A stretch of DNA of 64,000 bases from JAVVHH01 sp965199665 (GCA_965199665.1 OZ241208.1:3596001-3660000), one strand, 5' to 3'; positions 40,422-49,131 are shown, numbered from the stretch's first letter. The notes: generated by a model not told the origin, from the sequence alone. Program-made: numbers and translations.

Positions 40422-40429
40422 GCGTCGCG

Positions 40430-40473
40430 CCGCCCTGACGGGCGGTCTCGCCCAGGGGAACGTTTCCCGGGCG
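40430..40473 (+). promoter_or_regulatory. Attenuator-like alternative hairpins ahead of leuA
   Basis: Segment 1 CCGCCC (40430-40435) pairs with segment 2 GGGCGG (40440-40445). Segment 2 can instead pair as GGGCG with segment 3 CGCCC (40449-40453). Segment 3 can also pair with segment 4 in the larger stem CGCCC-A-GGGGAA / TTTCCC-GGGCG (40449-40473). The 1:2 and 3:4 pairs exclude 2:3, the classical attenuator logic. No run of T follows segment 4, so control may be by Rho, by weak termination, or by hiding the ribosome site at about 40498. Confidence 0.5.
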
Positions 40474-40510
40474 GGCCCGGGCGCGGAACGGATCAAAGGG
40501 AGTTAAAGTC

Positions 40511-42085
40511 ATGAGCATCGACCATCCGAGCTTCGGCACGTTGCCGGACGACCACGTCATCATCTTCGACACTACCTTGCGCGACGGGGAGCAATCGCCG
40601 GGCTTCTCCATGAACCTCACGGAAAAGGTTCGCATGGCCGAGGCGCTGGCCGCGCTCGGCGTGGACGTAATGGAAGCGGGCTTCCCGATCGCCTCGGTGG
40701 GCGATTTCGAGAGCGTCGAGGCGATCGCGCGGACGGTGAAGGGTCCGGTGATCTGCGGGCTGGCGCGGACGGGGCAGGCCGACATCCTGCGCGCGGCCGA
40801 GGCGCTGCGCCCGGCGGAGCGCAAGCGGATCCACGTCTTCCTCAGCACCAGCCCGCTGCACATGAAATACAAGCTGCGCATGGAGCCGGACGCCGTGCTG
40901 CAGCTCGCCAGCGAGTCGGTGACGCTGGCGCGGAACTACGCAGACGACGTGGAGTGGTCGGCCGAGGACGGCAGCCGCACGGATCCGGACTTCCTGTGCC
41001 GCTGCGTCGAGGCGGCGATCAAGGCGGGCGCGACCACCATCAACGTGCCGGACACGGTGGGCTATGCCACGCCGGCGGACATGGCGCGCATCTTCACCAT
41101 GTTGCGCGAGCGGGTGCCGGGCGCGGACCGGGTCATCCTGTCGACGCACAACCACAACGATCTCGGCCTGGCGGTGGCCAACACGCTGGCCGCGCTGGCG
41201 GTCGGGGTGCGGCAGATCGAATGCACCATCAACGGGATCGGCGAGCGGGCGGGCAACGCGGCGCTGGAAGAGATCGTCATGGCGATCCGGACCCGCCCGG
41301 ATGCGGCGCCGTTCCACAACAACATCAAGACCGAGCGGATCCTGCGGGTGTCCAAGCTGCTCTCGACCATCACCGGGTTCGACGTGCAGCCGAACAAGGC
41401 GATCGTGGGGCGCAATGCATTCGCGCACGAGGCCGGCATCCACCAGGACGGCGTGCTGAAGAACGCGGCCACCTACGAGATCATGACGCCGGAGAGCGTG
41501 GGCTGGACCAAGTCGAGCCTGGTGATGGGCAAGCACTCGGGCCGGGCGGCGTTCCGGGACAAGCTGGTCGCCCTCGGCTACACGACGGTGGGCGACAACA
41601 AGCTGAACGACGCGTTCCGCCGCTTCAAGGATTTGGCGGACCGCAAGAAGGTCGTCTACGACGAGGACATCGTCGCGCTGGTGGATGACGAGGTCGGGCG
41701 CGACCACGACCGCATCCGCTTTTGCTCGCTGGAGGTCAATTGCGGGTCGCGGGGGCCGCAGCGTGCCGCGCTGGAGCTGGAGATCGACGGCGAGGTCAAG
41801 GCGGCGGAGGCGACCGGTGACGGCCCGGTGGATGCCACGTTCAACGCCATCCGCGCGCTGTTCCCGCACGAGGCGCGGTTGCTGCTGTTCTCCGTCGGTG
41901 CCGTGACGGAGGGGACGGACGCGCAAGCCAAGACCACCGTGCGCTTGGAAGAGGCCGGCAAGATGGTCGACGGCCAGGGAGCCGACACCGACACGATCGT
42001 CGCCTCCGCCCGCGCCTACATCCACGCGCTCAACAAGCTGACCGTGAAGCGGGTGCGGACGGAGCCGGAGGCGCTCTCGGCGTAA
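40511..42085 (+). CDS. leuA: 2-isopropylmalate synthase
   Basis: A 524-residue enzyme for the first committed step of leucine synthesis (acetyl-CoA plus 2-oxoisovalerate). The catalytic TIM barrel has IFDTTLRDGEQSPGFSMNL, the metal His pair in STHNHNDLGLAVANTLAAL, and CTINGIGERAGNAALEEIVM. The C-terminal LeuA_dimer domain (about 365-515) gives allosteric inhibition by leucine. GGGAG lies 8 bp before ATG 40511. The preceding 90 bp carry an attenuator-like leader. It stands alone and ends at a strong hairpin. Confidence 0.98.
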   Translation: MSIDHPSFGTLPDDHVIIFDTTLRDGEQSPGFSMNLTEKVRMAEALAALGVDVMEAGFPIASVGDFESVEAIARTVKGPVICGLARTGQADILRAAEALRPAERKRIHVFLSTSPLHMKYKLRMEPDAVLQLASESVTLARNYADDVEWSAEDGSRTDPDFLCRCVEAAIKAGATTINVPDTVGYATPADMARIFTMLRERVPGADRVILSTHNHNDLGLAVANTLAALAVGVRQIECTINGIGERAGNAALEEIVMAIRTRPDAAPFHNNIKTERILRVSKLLSTITGFDVQPNKAIVGRNAFAHEAGIHQDGVLKNAATYEIMTPESVGWTKSSLVMGKHSGRAAFRDKLVALGYTTVGDNKLNDAFRRFKDLADRKKVVYDEDIVALVDDEVGRDHDRIRFCSLEVNCGSRGPQRAALELEIDGEVKAAEATGDGPVDATFNAIRALFPHEARLLLFSVGAVTEGTDAQAKTTVRLEEAGKMVDGQGADTDTIVASARAYIHALNKLTVKRVRTEPEALSA

Positions 42086-42093
42086 TCGAGCGT

Positions 42094-42117
42094 GGCCCCG
42101 GGCAGGTGCCCGGGGCC
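42094..42117. terminator. Bidirectional terminator after leuA
   Basis: A perfect 11-bp stem (GGCCCCGGGCA, GG loop, TGCCCGGGGCC) lies 8 bp after the leuA stop and 9 bp from the stop of the convergent glycine-zipper gene. It probably serves both. Confidence 0.75.
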
Positions 42118-42126
42118 GCGCCGTGC

Positions 42127-42522
42127 TTAGTAGCCGTAGCCGCGATAATAGCCGGGCGGCGGCGGTGGCGGCGCGTAATAGGGATCGGACGGCCGCTCGT
42201 AGACCGGGGCGTAGCCGGGTTGATAGCCCGGCGCGTAGCCGGGGGCATAACCAGGCGCATAGGCCGGCTCGGGCGCCGCGTAGACGGGGGCCGCGGCGAC
42301 CGGCGTGGTCGCTGCGCCGCCGGCAGCACCGAGGGCGCCCCCCGCGAGGGCGCCGATGGCTGCACCCGTGCCGCCACCGGCGATGCCGCCGAGGGCCGCG
42401 CCAGCGCCGGCGCCCAACAGGCCGCCACCGACCGCGCGCTGGCCCGGGTCATAAGGATTGGTGCAGGCGGTCATGCCAAGGGAAGCAACGAGCGTGACGG
42501 CCAGGACGGCCTTGCTGATCAT
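42127..42522 (-). CDS. Glycine-zipper lipoprotein, long paralogue
   Basis: A 131-residue protein. The signal peptide ends in the lipobox GMTAC (Cys 20), so it should be lipidated. Next comes CTNPYDPGQRAVGGGLLGAG, then a glycine zipper (GAALGGIAGGGTGAAIGALAGGALG) that inserts in or packs against membrane. The C-terminal third is a Tyr/Pro/Gly tail with four APGY/PGY repeats, probably surface-exposed and disordered. It is a tandem paralogue of the 80-residue protein at 42588-42830, identical over most of the first 25 mature residues. Function is unknown; similar proteins are outer-membrane lipoproteins. Confidence 0.8.
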   Translation of the reverse strand: MISKAVLAVTLVASLGMTACTNPYDPGQRAVGGGLLGAGAGAALGGIAGGGTGAAIGALAGGALGAAGGAATTPVAAAPVYAAPEPAYAPGYAPGYAPGYQPGYAPVYERPSDPYYAPPPPPPGYYRGYGY

Positions 42523-42554
42523 GGGGGTGTTTCCTCGAATGGTCGGGACGGATC

Positions 42555-42580
42555 CGCCCGGCCCGCAACGGGGCCGGGCG
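42555..42580 (-). terminator. Hairpin between the two glycine-zipper genes
   Basis: A perfect 10-bp stem (CGCCCGGCCC, 6-base loop, GGGCCGGGCG), 7 bp after the stop of the upstream 80-residue gene. No T-tract follows on the minus strand. It may attenuate read-through into the longer paralogue. Confidence 0.5.
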
Positions 42581-42587
42581 ACCGGAT

Positions 42588-42830
42588 TCAGTAGCGGCGA
42601 ACGGGCTGCGGCGTGGTGATGTAGCCGGTGCCGGCGCCAACGGCTGCGCCGGTCAGGCCGCCGATGGCCGCACCCGTACCGCCGCCGGCGATTCCGCCGA
42701 TGGCTGCGCCCGCGCCGGCACCGAGCAAACCGCCGCCGACGGCGCGCTGGCCCGGGTCATACGGGTTGGTGCAGGCGCTGACGCCGAGCAGGGCGAGCAG
42801 AGCGAGGGGAAGCGACGCTTTCTTGACCAT
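42588..42830 (-). CDS. Glycine-zipper lipoprotein, short paralogue
   Basis: An 80-residue protein starting at ATG 42830 (MVKKASLPLALLALLGVSAC) with a lipobox at GVSAC. The mature part is CTNPYDPGQRAVGGGLLGAG, then the glycine zipper AAIGGIAGGGTGAAIGGLTGAA, and a short tail YITTPQPVRRY. Shares nearly the whole mature core with its tandem neighbour but lacks the PGY tail. The upstream 234-bp gap (42831-43064) separates it from mreB and has an AT-rich patch (42885-42900) that may hold promoters for both directions; no clear pair is seen. Confidence 0.78.
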   Translation of the reverse strand: MVKKASLPLALLALLGVSACTNPYDPGQRAVGGGLLGAGAGAAIGGIAGGGTGAAIGGLTGAAVGAGTGYITTPQPVRRY

Positions 42831-43064
42831 AACATCTCCTAGTTGCGCAGTCGGCAACGATGCAACCATAGGCGGCATTGCCTAACCTTTCGTAAAAACA
42901 ACGCGGCTTTGGCTGGATTGTGGCGGGAAGGGTGGTTTCACGAAGAGGTGACTCACAGCCCTTGCCGCCGCCGGGCCGGGCCGGTAAGGCACGGCGCTCG
43001 CCAGCCCTGCCCCTCGCCTGCCGCGGGAGCGCGCGCTGCCCGTTACTACTGGTTAGGAAACTCG

Positions 43065-44108
43065 ATGTTCGGACGCCTGCTCGGCATCATGTCGGCTGAC
43101 ATGGCCATCGACCTAGGGACGGCGAACACGCTGGTCTACGTGAAGGGCCGCGGCATCGTGCTGGCCGAGCCCAGCGTGGTGGCGATCGCCGATGTCCGGG
43201 GCAAGAAGCAGGTGCTGGCGGTCGGCGAGGAAGCCAAGATGATGCTGGGGCGCACGCCCGGCAACATCCAGGCGATCCGGCCGCTGCGCGACGGCGTGAT
43301 CGCCGATTTCGAGGTCGCGGAGGAGATGATCAAGCACTTCATCCGCAAGGTGCACAATCGCCGGGGCTTCGCCTCGCCGTTGATCATCGTGTGCGTGCCG
43401 TCCGGCTCGACGGCGGTGGAGCGGCGGGCGATCCAGGAGAGCGCGGAGAGCGCGGGCGCGCGCAAAGTGCTGCTGATCGAGGAGCCCATGGCGGCCGCGA
43501 TCGGGGCCGGGCTGCCGGTGACGGAGCCGTCGGGCAGCATGATCGTCGACGTGGGCGGGGGGACAACCGAGGTGGCGGTGATCAGCCTGGGCGGCATCGT
43601 GTATTCGAAATCGGTCCGGGTGGGCGGCGACAAGATGGACGAGGCGATCATCTCCTACATCCGGCGGACGCATAACCTGCTGATCGGCGAGAGCTCGGCC
43701 GAGAAGATCAAGATGGATATCGGGGCGGCAACGCCCTCGCAGGACTATGATGACGGGCCTTACCGGGAGGTGAAGGGGCGCGACCTGATGAACGGGGTGC
43801 CGCGGGAGATCCTGGTCGGTCAGCGGCAGATCGCGGAAAGCCTGTCGGAGCCGATCACGCAGATCGTGGAAGCGGTGAAGGTCGCGCTGGAGAACACGCC
43901 GCCGGAGTTGGCGGCGGACATCGTGGACAAGGGAATTGTGCTGACGGGCGGCGGGGCGCTGCTGTATCGTCTGGACCAGGTCCTGCGCGACGCGACCGGG
44001 CTGCCGGTGGCGGTGGCCGAGAACCCCCTGAGCTGCGTGGCGCTCGGGACCGGCCGGGCGCTCGAGGAAATGAAGCGGCTTCGGAACGTGCTGTCCACGA
44101 TGTACTAG
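43065..44108 (+). CDS. mreB: Rod shape-determining protein MreB
   Basis: A 347-residue bacterial actin that positions side-wall peptidoglycan synthesis. Actin motifs: phosphate-1 AIDLGTANTLVYVKGRGI, phosphate-2 MIVDVGGGTTEVAVISL, adenosine segment VLTGGGALLYRLDQVL. The N-terminus MFGRLLGIMSADMAIDLG includes the membrane-binding amphipathic stretch. ATG 43065 is the family start; the frame is open upstream without similarity. First gene of mreB-mreC-mreD-mrdA-rodA. The organism is therefore probably rod-shaped. Confidence 0.98.
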   Translation: MFGRLLGIMSADMAIDLGTANTLVYVKGRGIVLAEPSVVAIADVRGKKQVLAVGEEAKMMLGRTPGNIQAIRPLRDGVIADFEVAEEMIKHFIRKVHNRRGFASPLIIVCVPSGSTAVERRAIQESAESAGARKVLLIEEPMAAAIGAGLPVTEPSGSMIVDVGGGTTEVAVISLGGIVYSKSVRVGGDKMDEAIISYIRRTHNLLIGESSAEKIKMDIGAATPSQDYDDGPYREVKGRDLMNGVPREILVGQRQIAESLSEPITQIVEAVKVALENTPPELAADIVDKGIVLTGGGALLYRLDQVLRDATGLPVAVAENPLSCVALGTGRALEEMKRLRNVLSTMY

Positions 44109-44129
44109 CGCCGGAAGGGGCACTGCCGA

Positions 44130-45002
44130 TTGATCCGTCTTTCGATCCCGGTCCGGCAAGCGCTGGCGAAGCTGACCTTGCCGGTCCTGATCGCGGCGGC
44201 GTTTGGCGTGATGTTGTTGGGCAAGGCGGACACGCTGGTCGCCGAACGGGCGCGCATGGCGCTGGCCGACACGCTGGTGCCGCTTTACGCGTTGGCCGCA
44301 GAACCGCTCGCCCAGATGCGCGACCTGTCGGCGGACGTGCAGAACCTCCTGTCGCTGCGCAGCGAGAACCAGCGGCTGCGCGAGGAGAACGACAATCTCC
44401 GGCGCTGGCAGCAGGTGGCGCTGGCGTTGGATGCCGAGAACACGGTGTTGAAGGCCAACCTGCGCTGGATCCCCGACCCCGCGCCCTCTTACGCCACTGC
44501 GCGCGTGGTGGCCGATGCGGGCGGCGTGTATGCGCGCGCCGTGCTGCTGGCGGTCGGTCCGGATAACGGCATCACGCGCGGCCAGGTGGCGCTGGACGAG
44601 AACGGCGTGGTCGGCCGGGTCACGGAACTGGGCACGCGGTCGGCGCGGGTGCTGCTGATCACCGATCTGAACAGCCGTATTCCGGTGACGCTGGAGAACA
44701 GCCGGGCGCGGGCGATCCTGGTGGGGACCAACGGGCCGCGGCCGCGGCTGATGTATTGGCCGGAAGGCGTGACCCCCGTGGAGGGCGAGCGCGTGGTCAC
44801 CTCGGCGGAGGCCGGCGCTTTTCCGTCCGGGCTGCCGGTCGGCACGGTGCGGTTCAGCGCGAGCGGCGTGCCGGAAGTGGAGCCCGCGGCCCGGCTGGGC
44901 CGGCTGGAGGTGGTGCGGTTGTTCAATTACGGGCTGCGCGGGATCCAGCCGCCGGAGAACAGCCTGCGACCGGACAAGCCGGTCGTGGCCGGGCGGCGCT
45001 GA
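44130..45002 (+). CDS. mreC: Rod shape-determining protein MreC
   Basis: A 290-residue bitopic protein with TTG start at 44130, 21 bp after mreB. One transmembrane helix (LTLPVLIAAAFGVMLLG), then a coiled coil (VQNLLSLRSENQRLREENDNLRRWQQ) and the MreC beta-domain (VGPDNGITRGQVALDENGVVGRVTELG, LVGTNGPRPRLMY). It scaffolds the elongasome and activates PBP2. Confidence 0.95.
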   Translation: MIRLSIPVRQALAKLTLPVLIAAAFGVMLLGKADTLVAERARMALADTLVPLYALAAEPLAQMRDLSADVQNLLSLRSENQRLREENDNLRRWQQVALALDAENTVLKANLRWIPDPAPSYATARVVADAGGVYARAVLLAVGPDNGITRGQVALDENGVVGRVTELGTRSARVLLITDLNSRIPVTLENSRARAILVGTNGPRPRLMYWPEGVTPVEGERVVTSAEAGAFPSGLPVGTVRFSASGVPEVEPAARLGRLEVVRLFNYGLRGIQPPENSLRPDKPVVAGRR

Positions 45003-45011
45003 GACCGGGTC

Positions 45012-45560
45012 ATGGCGGACCGCCTTCCCGGAATCCGGCCGCGGCCCAGCCTGTGGCGGTTGCTCGATGCCGCCGCGCGGCAGTCCTTTCCCGTCGTGAT
45101 CACCACCTTGCTGCTGCTCGCGCTGTCGGCGCCGCTCGGTTTGCCGGGGCAGCCGCAGCTGCAGGAGGCGGTGTTGCTGGCCTGCGTGTTCTTCTGGTCG
45201 GTGTTCCGGCCCGACAGCATGCCGCCGGCCGCCGCCTTTGGGCTCGGTTTGCTGGGCGACCTGCTCAGCCTGGCGCCGCCGGGGATTTCCGTGCTGGTGT
45301 TGTTGATCGTGCACGGGGTGGCGCTGCGGCTGCGGCGGTTCCTGTCGTCGCAGGGGTTCCTGGTGGTGTGGCTGGTGTTAATCGCGGTGGCGGCGGGCGC
45401 GGCGGCGGCGGTCTGGGCGCTGACGAGCGTGCTGACGTTCCGGCTGCTGCCGGTTGGCCCGGCGCTGCTGCAATGGGGCGTGACGGCCGGGTTCTACCCG
45501 GTATTGGCGGCGTTTTTCACCTGGGCGCATCGTAGCCTGGCCGATCCTGAGAAGGCCTGA
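45012..45560 (+). CDS. mreD: Rod shape-determining protein MreD
   Basis: A 182-residue polytopic membrane protein with about five hydrophobic helices, including FGLGLLGDLLSLAPPGISVLVLL, the most conserved MreD stretch. It lies 9 bp after mreC and 3 bp before mrdA. Partner of MreC in rod-complex assembly. Confidence 0.9.
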   Translation: MADRLPGIRPRPSLWRLLDAAARQSFPVVITTLLLLALSAPLGLPGQPQLQEAVLLACVFFWSVFRPDSMPPAAAFGLGLLGDLLSLAPPGISVLVLLIVHGVALRLRRFLSSQGFLVVWLVLIAVAAGAAAAVWALTSVLTFRLLPVGPALLQWGVTAGFYPVLAAFFTWAHRSLADPEKA

Positions 45561-45563
45561 GCG

Positions 45564-47435
45564 ATGAGCCAGCAGTTCAAACGCGAGAACAAGCGCACGG
45601 GGGTGTTCACCCGGCGCGGGCTGTTGCTGGGCGCGGGACAGCTCGGCGTCCTGGGTGCGCTGGCGGCCAAACTCTACCAAGTGCAGGTGGTGGACGGGGA
45701 ACGCTACGCCACGCTGGCGGAAAGTAACCGGATCAGCGCGCGGCTCACGGCGCCGCCGCGCGGGCGCATCCTGGACCGGTTCGGCGTGCCGGTGGCCGGC
45801 AACAAGCTCAACTGGCGGGCGCTGCTGACGGTGGAGCAGACGGAAAGCGTGGACGCGACGCTGGACGCGTTCAGCCGCGTGGTGGCGCTGCAGGACCATG
45901 AGCGGGCGCGGATCGAGCGCGAGATGCGCAAGCGGCGGCGCTTCATTCCGCTCGTGGTGCGCGAGTTCCTGTCCTGGGAGGAGATGGCCAAGCTCGAGTT
46001 CAACGCGCCGGACCTGCCCGGCATCTTCGTGGACGTCGGCACCACGCGCATCTACCCGTTCGGCCCGGCGCTGGCGCACGTGGTGGGCTACGTGGCGCCG
46101 CCCAACGATGCGGACGTGGCGGACGAGCCCATGCTGGCGCTGCCCGGCATCCGGGTCGGCCGGGCCGGCATGGAGCGTGCGCAGGACGTCAAGCTGCGGG
46201 GCAAGGCCGGGGCGACGCAGATGGAGGTCAACGCGGTTGGCCGGGTGATCCGCGAGCTCGACCGGGTGGAAGGCCAGTCCGGGCTGGACCTGGGCCTGAC
46301 GATCGACGTGGGCCTGCAGAACACCGTCCTGAAGCGGCTGGGGGCGGAGAGCGCGTCTGCCGTGGTGATGGATTGCCGCAACGGCGAGGTGCTGGCGATG
46401 ACGTCGGCGCCGAGCTTCGACCCGAGCCTGTTCAACTCGGGCGTGTCGCAGGCACAGTGGGTGCAGTGGACGAGCAACCGCAAGGCGCCGCTGATCAACA
46501 AGGCCGCCGCGGGCGTCTATGCGCCGGGCTCGACGTTCAAGATGGCGGTGGCGATGGCCGGGCTGGACGCCAAGGTGATCGGGCCGGGCTCGCGCATCAG
46601 CTGCCCCGGCTATCTCGACCTCGGCGACACGCGCTTCCATTGCTGGAGCAAGTACGGCCATGGCGCGCTGGATGTGCGGGGCGCGCTGAAGCACAGCTGT
46701 GACGTGTTCTTCTACGAGGTGGCGCGGCGGACGGGGATCGACCGGGTGGCGGCGATGGCCAACCGGTTCGGCATCGGGGTCGATACCGGGATCGAGCTGC
46801 CGGGCGCGCGCAAGGGGCTGATGCCGACCAAGGCGTGGCGCCAGAAGCGCGGCCACGCCTGGAACATCGGCGACACCATCAGCTGCGGCATCGGACAAGG
46901 TTACATCCAGACCACGCCGCTGGCGCTGTGCACTTATGTATCGCGCGTGGCGACCGGGCGGGCGGTGGAGCCGCACCTGACGCGGACGCTGGGCGGCGCG
47001 ATCCAGCCCGGCGTGCAGGCGGCGGACTGGCCGACGCTGGGGATGCCGGAACCCTACCTGCACCTGTGCCGCGAGGGGATGTGGGCGGTGGTCAACGACG
47101 CCAACGGCACGGCGCCGGCGGCGCGGCTGTCGATCCCCGGGGTCACGCTGGCGGGCAAAACCGGGTCGACCCAGGTGCGCCGGGTGTCGCGCGAGGCGCG
47201 GGAGCGGGGGTTCAAGTCGGAGAACCTGCCCTGGGAATTCCGGCCGCACGCGCTGTTCGTGTGCTACGCGCCGTACGACGCGCCGCGCTACGCGGTATCG
47301 GTGGTGGTGGAGCACGGCAATGCGGGCGCGGCGGCCGCGGCGCCGCTGGCGCGCGACATCATGATGGACGTGCTGACGCGGGACCCGGTGAACCACACGG
47401 AAAGCCCGGGGCAGAAGCTGGCGGATCGGAGCTGA
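45564..47435 (+). CDS. mrdA: Penicillin-binding protein 2 (elongation transpeptidase)
   Basis: A 623-residue class B PBP. One N-terminal transmembrane helix (GLLLGAGQLGVLGALAAKLY), a pedestal domain with PPRGRILDRFGVPVA, and the transpeptidase domain: acyl-serine Ser323 in the APGSTFK motif (SxxK), Ser378-Cys-Asp in HSCDVFF, and the KTG triad in LAGKTGSTQV. It crosslinks side-wall peptidoglycan with RodA as the partner polymerase encoded next. Confidence 0.97.
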   Translation: MSQQFKRENKRTGVFTRRGLLLGAGQLGVLGALAAKLYQVQVVDGERYATLAESNRISARLTAPPRGRILDRFGVPVAGNKLNWRALLTVEQTESVDATLDAFSRVVALQDHERARIEREMRKRRRFIPLVVREFLSWEEMAKLEFNAPDLPGIFVDVGTTRIYPFGPALAHVVGYVAPPNDADVADEPMLALPGIRVGRAGMERAQDVKLRGKAGATQMEVNAVGRVIRELDRVEGQSGLDLGLTIDVGLQNTVLKRLGAESASAVVMDCRNGEVLAMTSAPSFDPSLFNSGVSQAQWVQWTSNRKAPLINKAAAGVYAPGSTFKMAVAMAGLDAKVIGPGSRISCPGYLDLGDTRFHCWSKYGHGALDVRGALKHSCDVFFYEVARRTGIDRVAAMANRFGIGVDTGIELPGARKGLMPTKAWRQKRGHAWNIGDTISCGIGQGYIQTTPLALCTYVSRVATGRAVEPHLTRTLGGAIQPGVQAADWPTLGMPEPYLHLCREGMWAVVNDANGTAPAARLSIPGVTLAGKTGSTQVRRVSREARERGFKSENLPWEFRPHALFVCYAPYDAPRYAVSVVVEHGNAGAAAAAPLARDIMMDVLTRDPVNHTESPGQKLADRS

Positions 47436-47439
47436 CCAC

Positions 47440-48582
47440 GTGATCACGGCCAAGCGGTTGATCCGGGCGGAGCCGTCCTTCGGGCTGCTCAACAAGTTCT
47501 GGCAGGTGAGCTGGCTCTACGTGCTGCTGCTCTGCGCGCTGGCGGGGGTGGGGTACGTGACGCTCTACTCGGCCGGGGGCGGGCCGGAGCCGTATGCGTC
47601 CAAGCACATCCTGCGCTTCGCGTTCAGCCTGGTGATGATGCTGTCGATCGCGATGGTGGACATCCGCTTCATCGCGCGGTTCTCCTACCCGGTCTACGCG
47701 GTGGCGGTCGGCTTGCTGGTGCTGGTGCTGCGGATGGGCCATGTCGGCAAGGGGGCGCAGCGCTGGATCGACCTGGGCGGGCTGCAGCTGCAACCGAGCG
47801 AGCTGGCCAAGATCGGGCTGGTGATGGCGCTGGCGGCGTGGTTCCACCGCGCGAGCTGGGAGAAGGTCGGCAATCCGCTGTTCCTGATCCCGCCGGTGCT
47901 GATGGTGCTGGTCCCGGTCGGGCTCATCCTGAAGGAGCCGAACCTGGGGACGGCGGTGATCACCGCCATCGTGGGCGGGTGCGTGATCCTGGCGGCCGGG
48001 CTGCGGTGGTGGAAGGTGCTGCTGGTGGTCGCGCCGATCCCGTTCCTGGCGCAGATCGCCTTTGGGCATCTGCACGACTACCAGAAGGCGCGGATCACGA
48101 CGTTCATGAACCCGGAGAGCGACCCGCTGGGGGCCGGCTACAACATCATCCAGTCCAAGATCGCGCTGGGCTCCGGCGGGATGTTCGGCAAGGGGTTCAT
48201 GCAGGGCACGCAGGGGCACCTGAACTTCCTGCCGGAGAAGCAGACCGACTTCATCTTCACCATGATCGCGGAGGAGTTCGGGCTGGTCGGCGGCCTGGCG
48301 GTAATGGGCTTGCTGACGCTGATCATCATCGGCGGCATGGCGATCGCGCTGCGCTGCCGACACCAGTACGGACGGCTACTGGCGCTCGGCATCACGGTGA
48401 ATTTCTTCATGTACTGCTTCGTCAACATCGCCATGGTGATGGGGGCGATCCCGGTAGGCGGGGTGCCGCTGCCGCTGGTGAGCCATGGCGGGTCGGCGAT
48501 GCTGACGGTGATGTTCGGGTTTGGGCTCCTGATGTCCGTCCACGTGCACCGCGACGTGGAGTTCACCCAGCGGGAGGAGTGA
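47440..48582 (+). CDS. rodA: SEDS-family peptidoglycan glycosyltransferase RodA
   Basis: A 380-residue protein with about ten transmembrane helices, GTG start at 47440, 4 bp after mrdA. SEDS features: KGAQRWIDLGGLQLQPSELAKIG, KEPNLGTAVI, RITTFMNPESDPLGAGYNIIQSKIALGSGG, and EKQTDFIFTMIAEEFGLVGG. The Asp in the last periplasmic-loop element is the expected catalytic residue. The 3' end overlaps the convergent gene at 48563-49057 by 20 bp. Confidence 0.97.
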   Translation: MITAKRLIRAEPSFGLLNKFWQVSWLYVLLLCALAGVGYVTLYSAGGGPEPYASKHILRFAFSLVMMLSIAMVDIRFIARFSYPVYAVAVGLLVLVLRMGHVGKGAQRWIDLGGLQLQPSELAKIGLVMALAAWFHRASWEKVGNPLFLIPPVLMVLVPVGLILKEPNLGTAVITAIVGGCVILAAGLRWWKVLLVVAPIPFLAQIAFGHLHDYQKARITTFMNPESDPLGAGYNIIQSKIALGSGGMFGKGFMQGTQGHLNFLPEKQTDFIFTMIAEEFGLVGGLAVMGLLTLIIIGGMAIALRCRHQYGRLLALGITVNFFMYCFVNIAMVMGAIPVGGVPLPLVSHGGSAMLTVMFGFGLLMSVHVHRDVEFTQREE

Positions 48583-49057
48583 CGGGCTGCCGGGTCGCTG
48601 CCGGGCGGTCCTGCCCGATCAGGGCGGTGGCGCGCTCGACGGAGCGGACCACGGCGTCGCCGGCGCGGCGGACCAGCGGATCGTCGTTCTTCAGCAACCG
48701 GTCCGATACCATCAGGGCCGGAGACAGCGCGCCGCGAAGTTCGTGCCGCAGAAAGGAAATCTCCTGCTCGACCTCGGCCAGCCGGGCTGCGGAGCCGTCG
48801 ATCTCCGCTTCCGGTTCCGCAGGCGCGTCGAACAGGGTTCGGGGCGCGACGGGCGTGGCGGTCGGCGGGAGGCTGCTGGCAGCGCGAGAGCCGCTCCAGC
48901 GGCCCAGCGCGTAGATCAGCAGCCCGGCGCAGGCTCCCGAGATCGCCGCGCAGACCACATACGGGAAGCCGAGCCCGAGCAGCGCGAGCGACGCGCCGCA
49001 GGCGGCGAACGCCGCCACCCCGCCGAAGAGCGCCAGAGCGGGCAGTCCGGTGCGCAT
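48563..49057 (-). CDS. Membrane protein with histidine-kinase-like dimerisation helix, function unknown
   Basis: A 164-residue protein. Two adjacent hydrophobic segments (ALALFGGVAAFAACGASLALL and YVVCAAISGACAGLLIYAL) are followed by a variable linker and a helical C-terminus. The latter includes EVEQEISFLRHELRGALSPALMVSDRLL with an H-E-L-R core like the H-box of HisKA/DHp domains, then a second helix (AGDAVVRSVERATALI). No ATP-binding domain is present. GGAGGTGAG right before ATG 49057 supports this start. It is convergent with rodA with a 20-bp overlap. Whether the His is phosphorylated is unknown; it could be only a coincidental likeness. Confidence 0.65.
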   Translation of the reverse strand: MRTGLPALALFGGVAAFAACGASLALLGLGFPYVVCAAISGACAGLLIYALGRWSGSRAASSLPPTATPVAPRTLFDAPAEPEAEIDGSAARLAEVEQEISFLRHELRGALSPALMVSDRLLKNDDPLVRRAGDAVVRSVERATALIGQDRPAATRQPVTPPAG

Positions 49058-49131
49058 CTCACCTCCGATCCAAGCAATGATGCGGTAACAACTCGCAACG
49101 GGCCGATTGGTTGACGCCGCGCGCGGAAGCA

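Noticed and set aside
40430..40473. Riboswitch ahead of leuA
   Set aside because: No known riboswitch core is visible; the leucine-rich frame and alternative stems fit peptide-based attenuation better.
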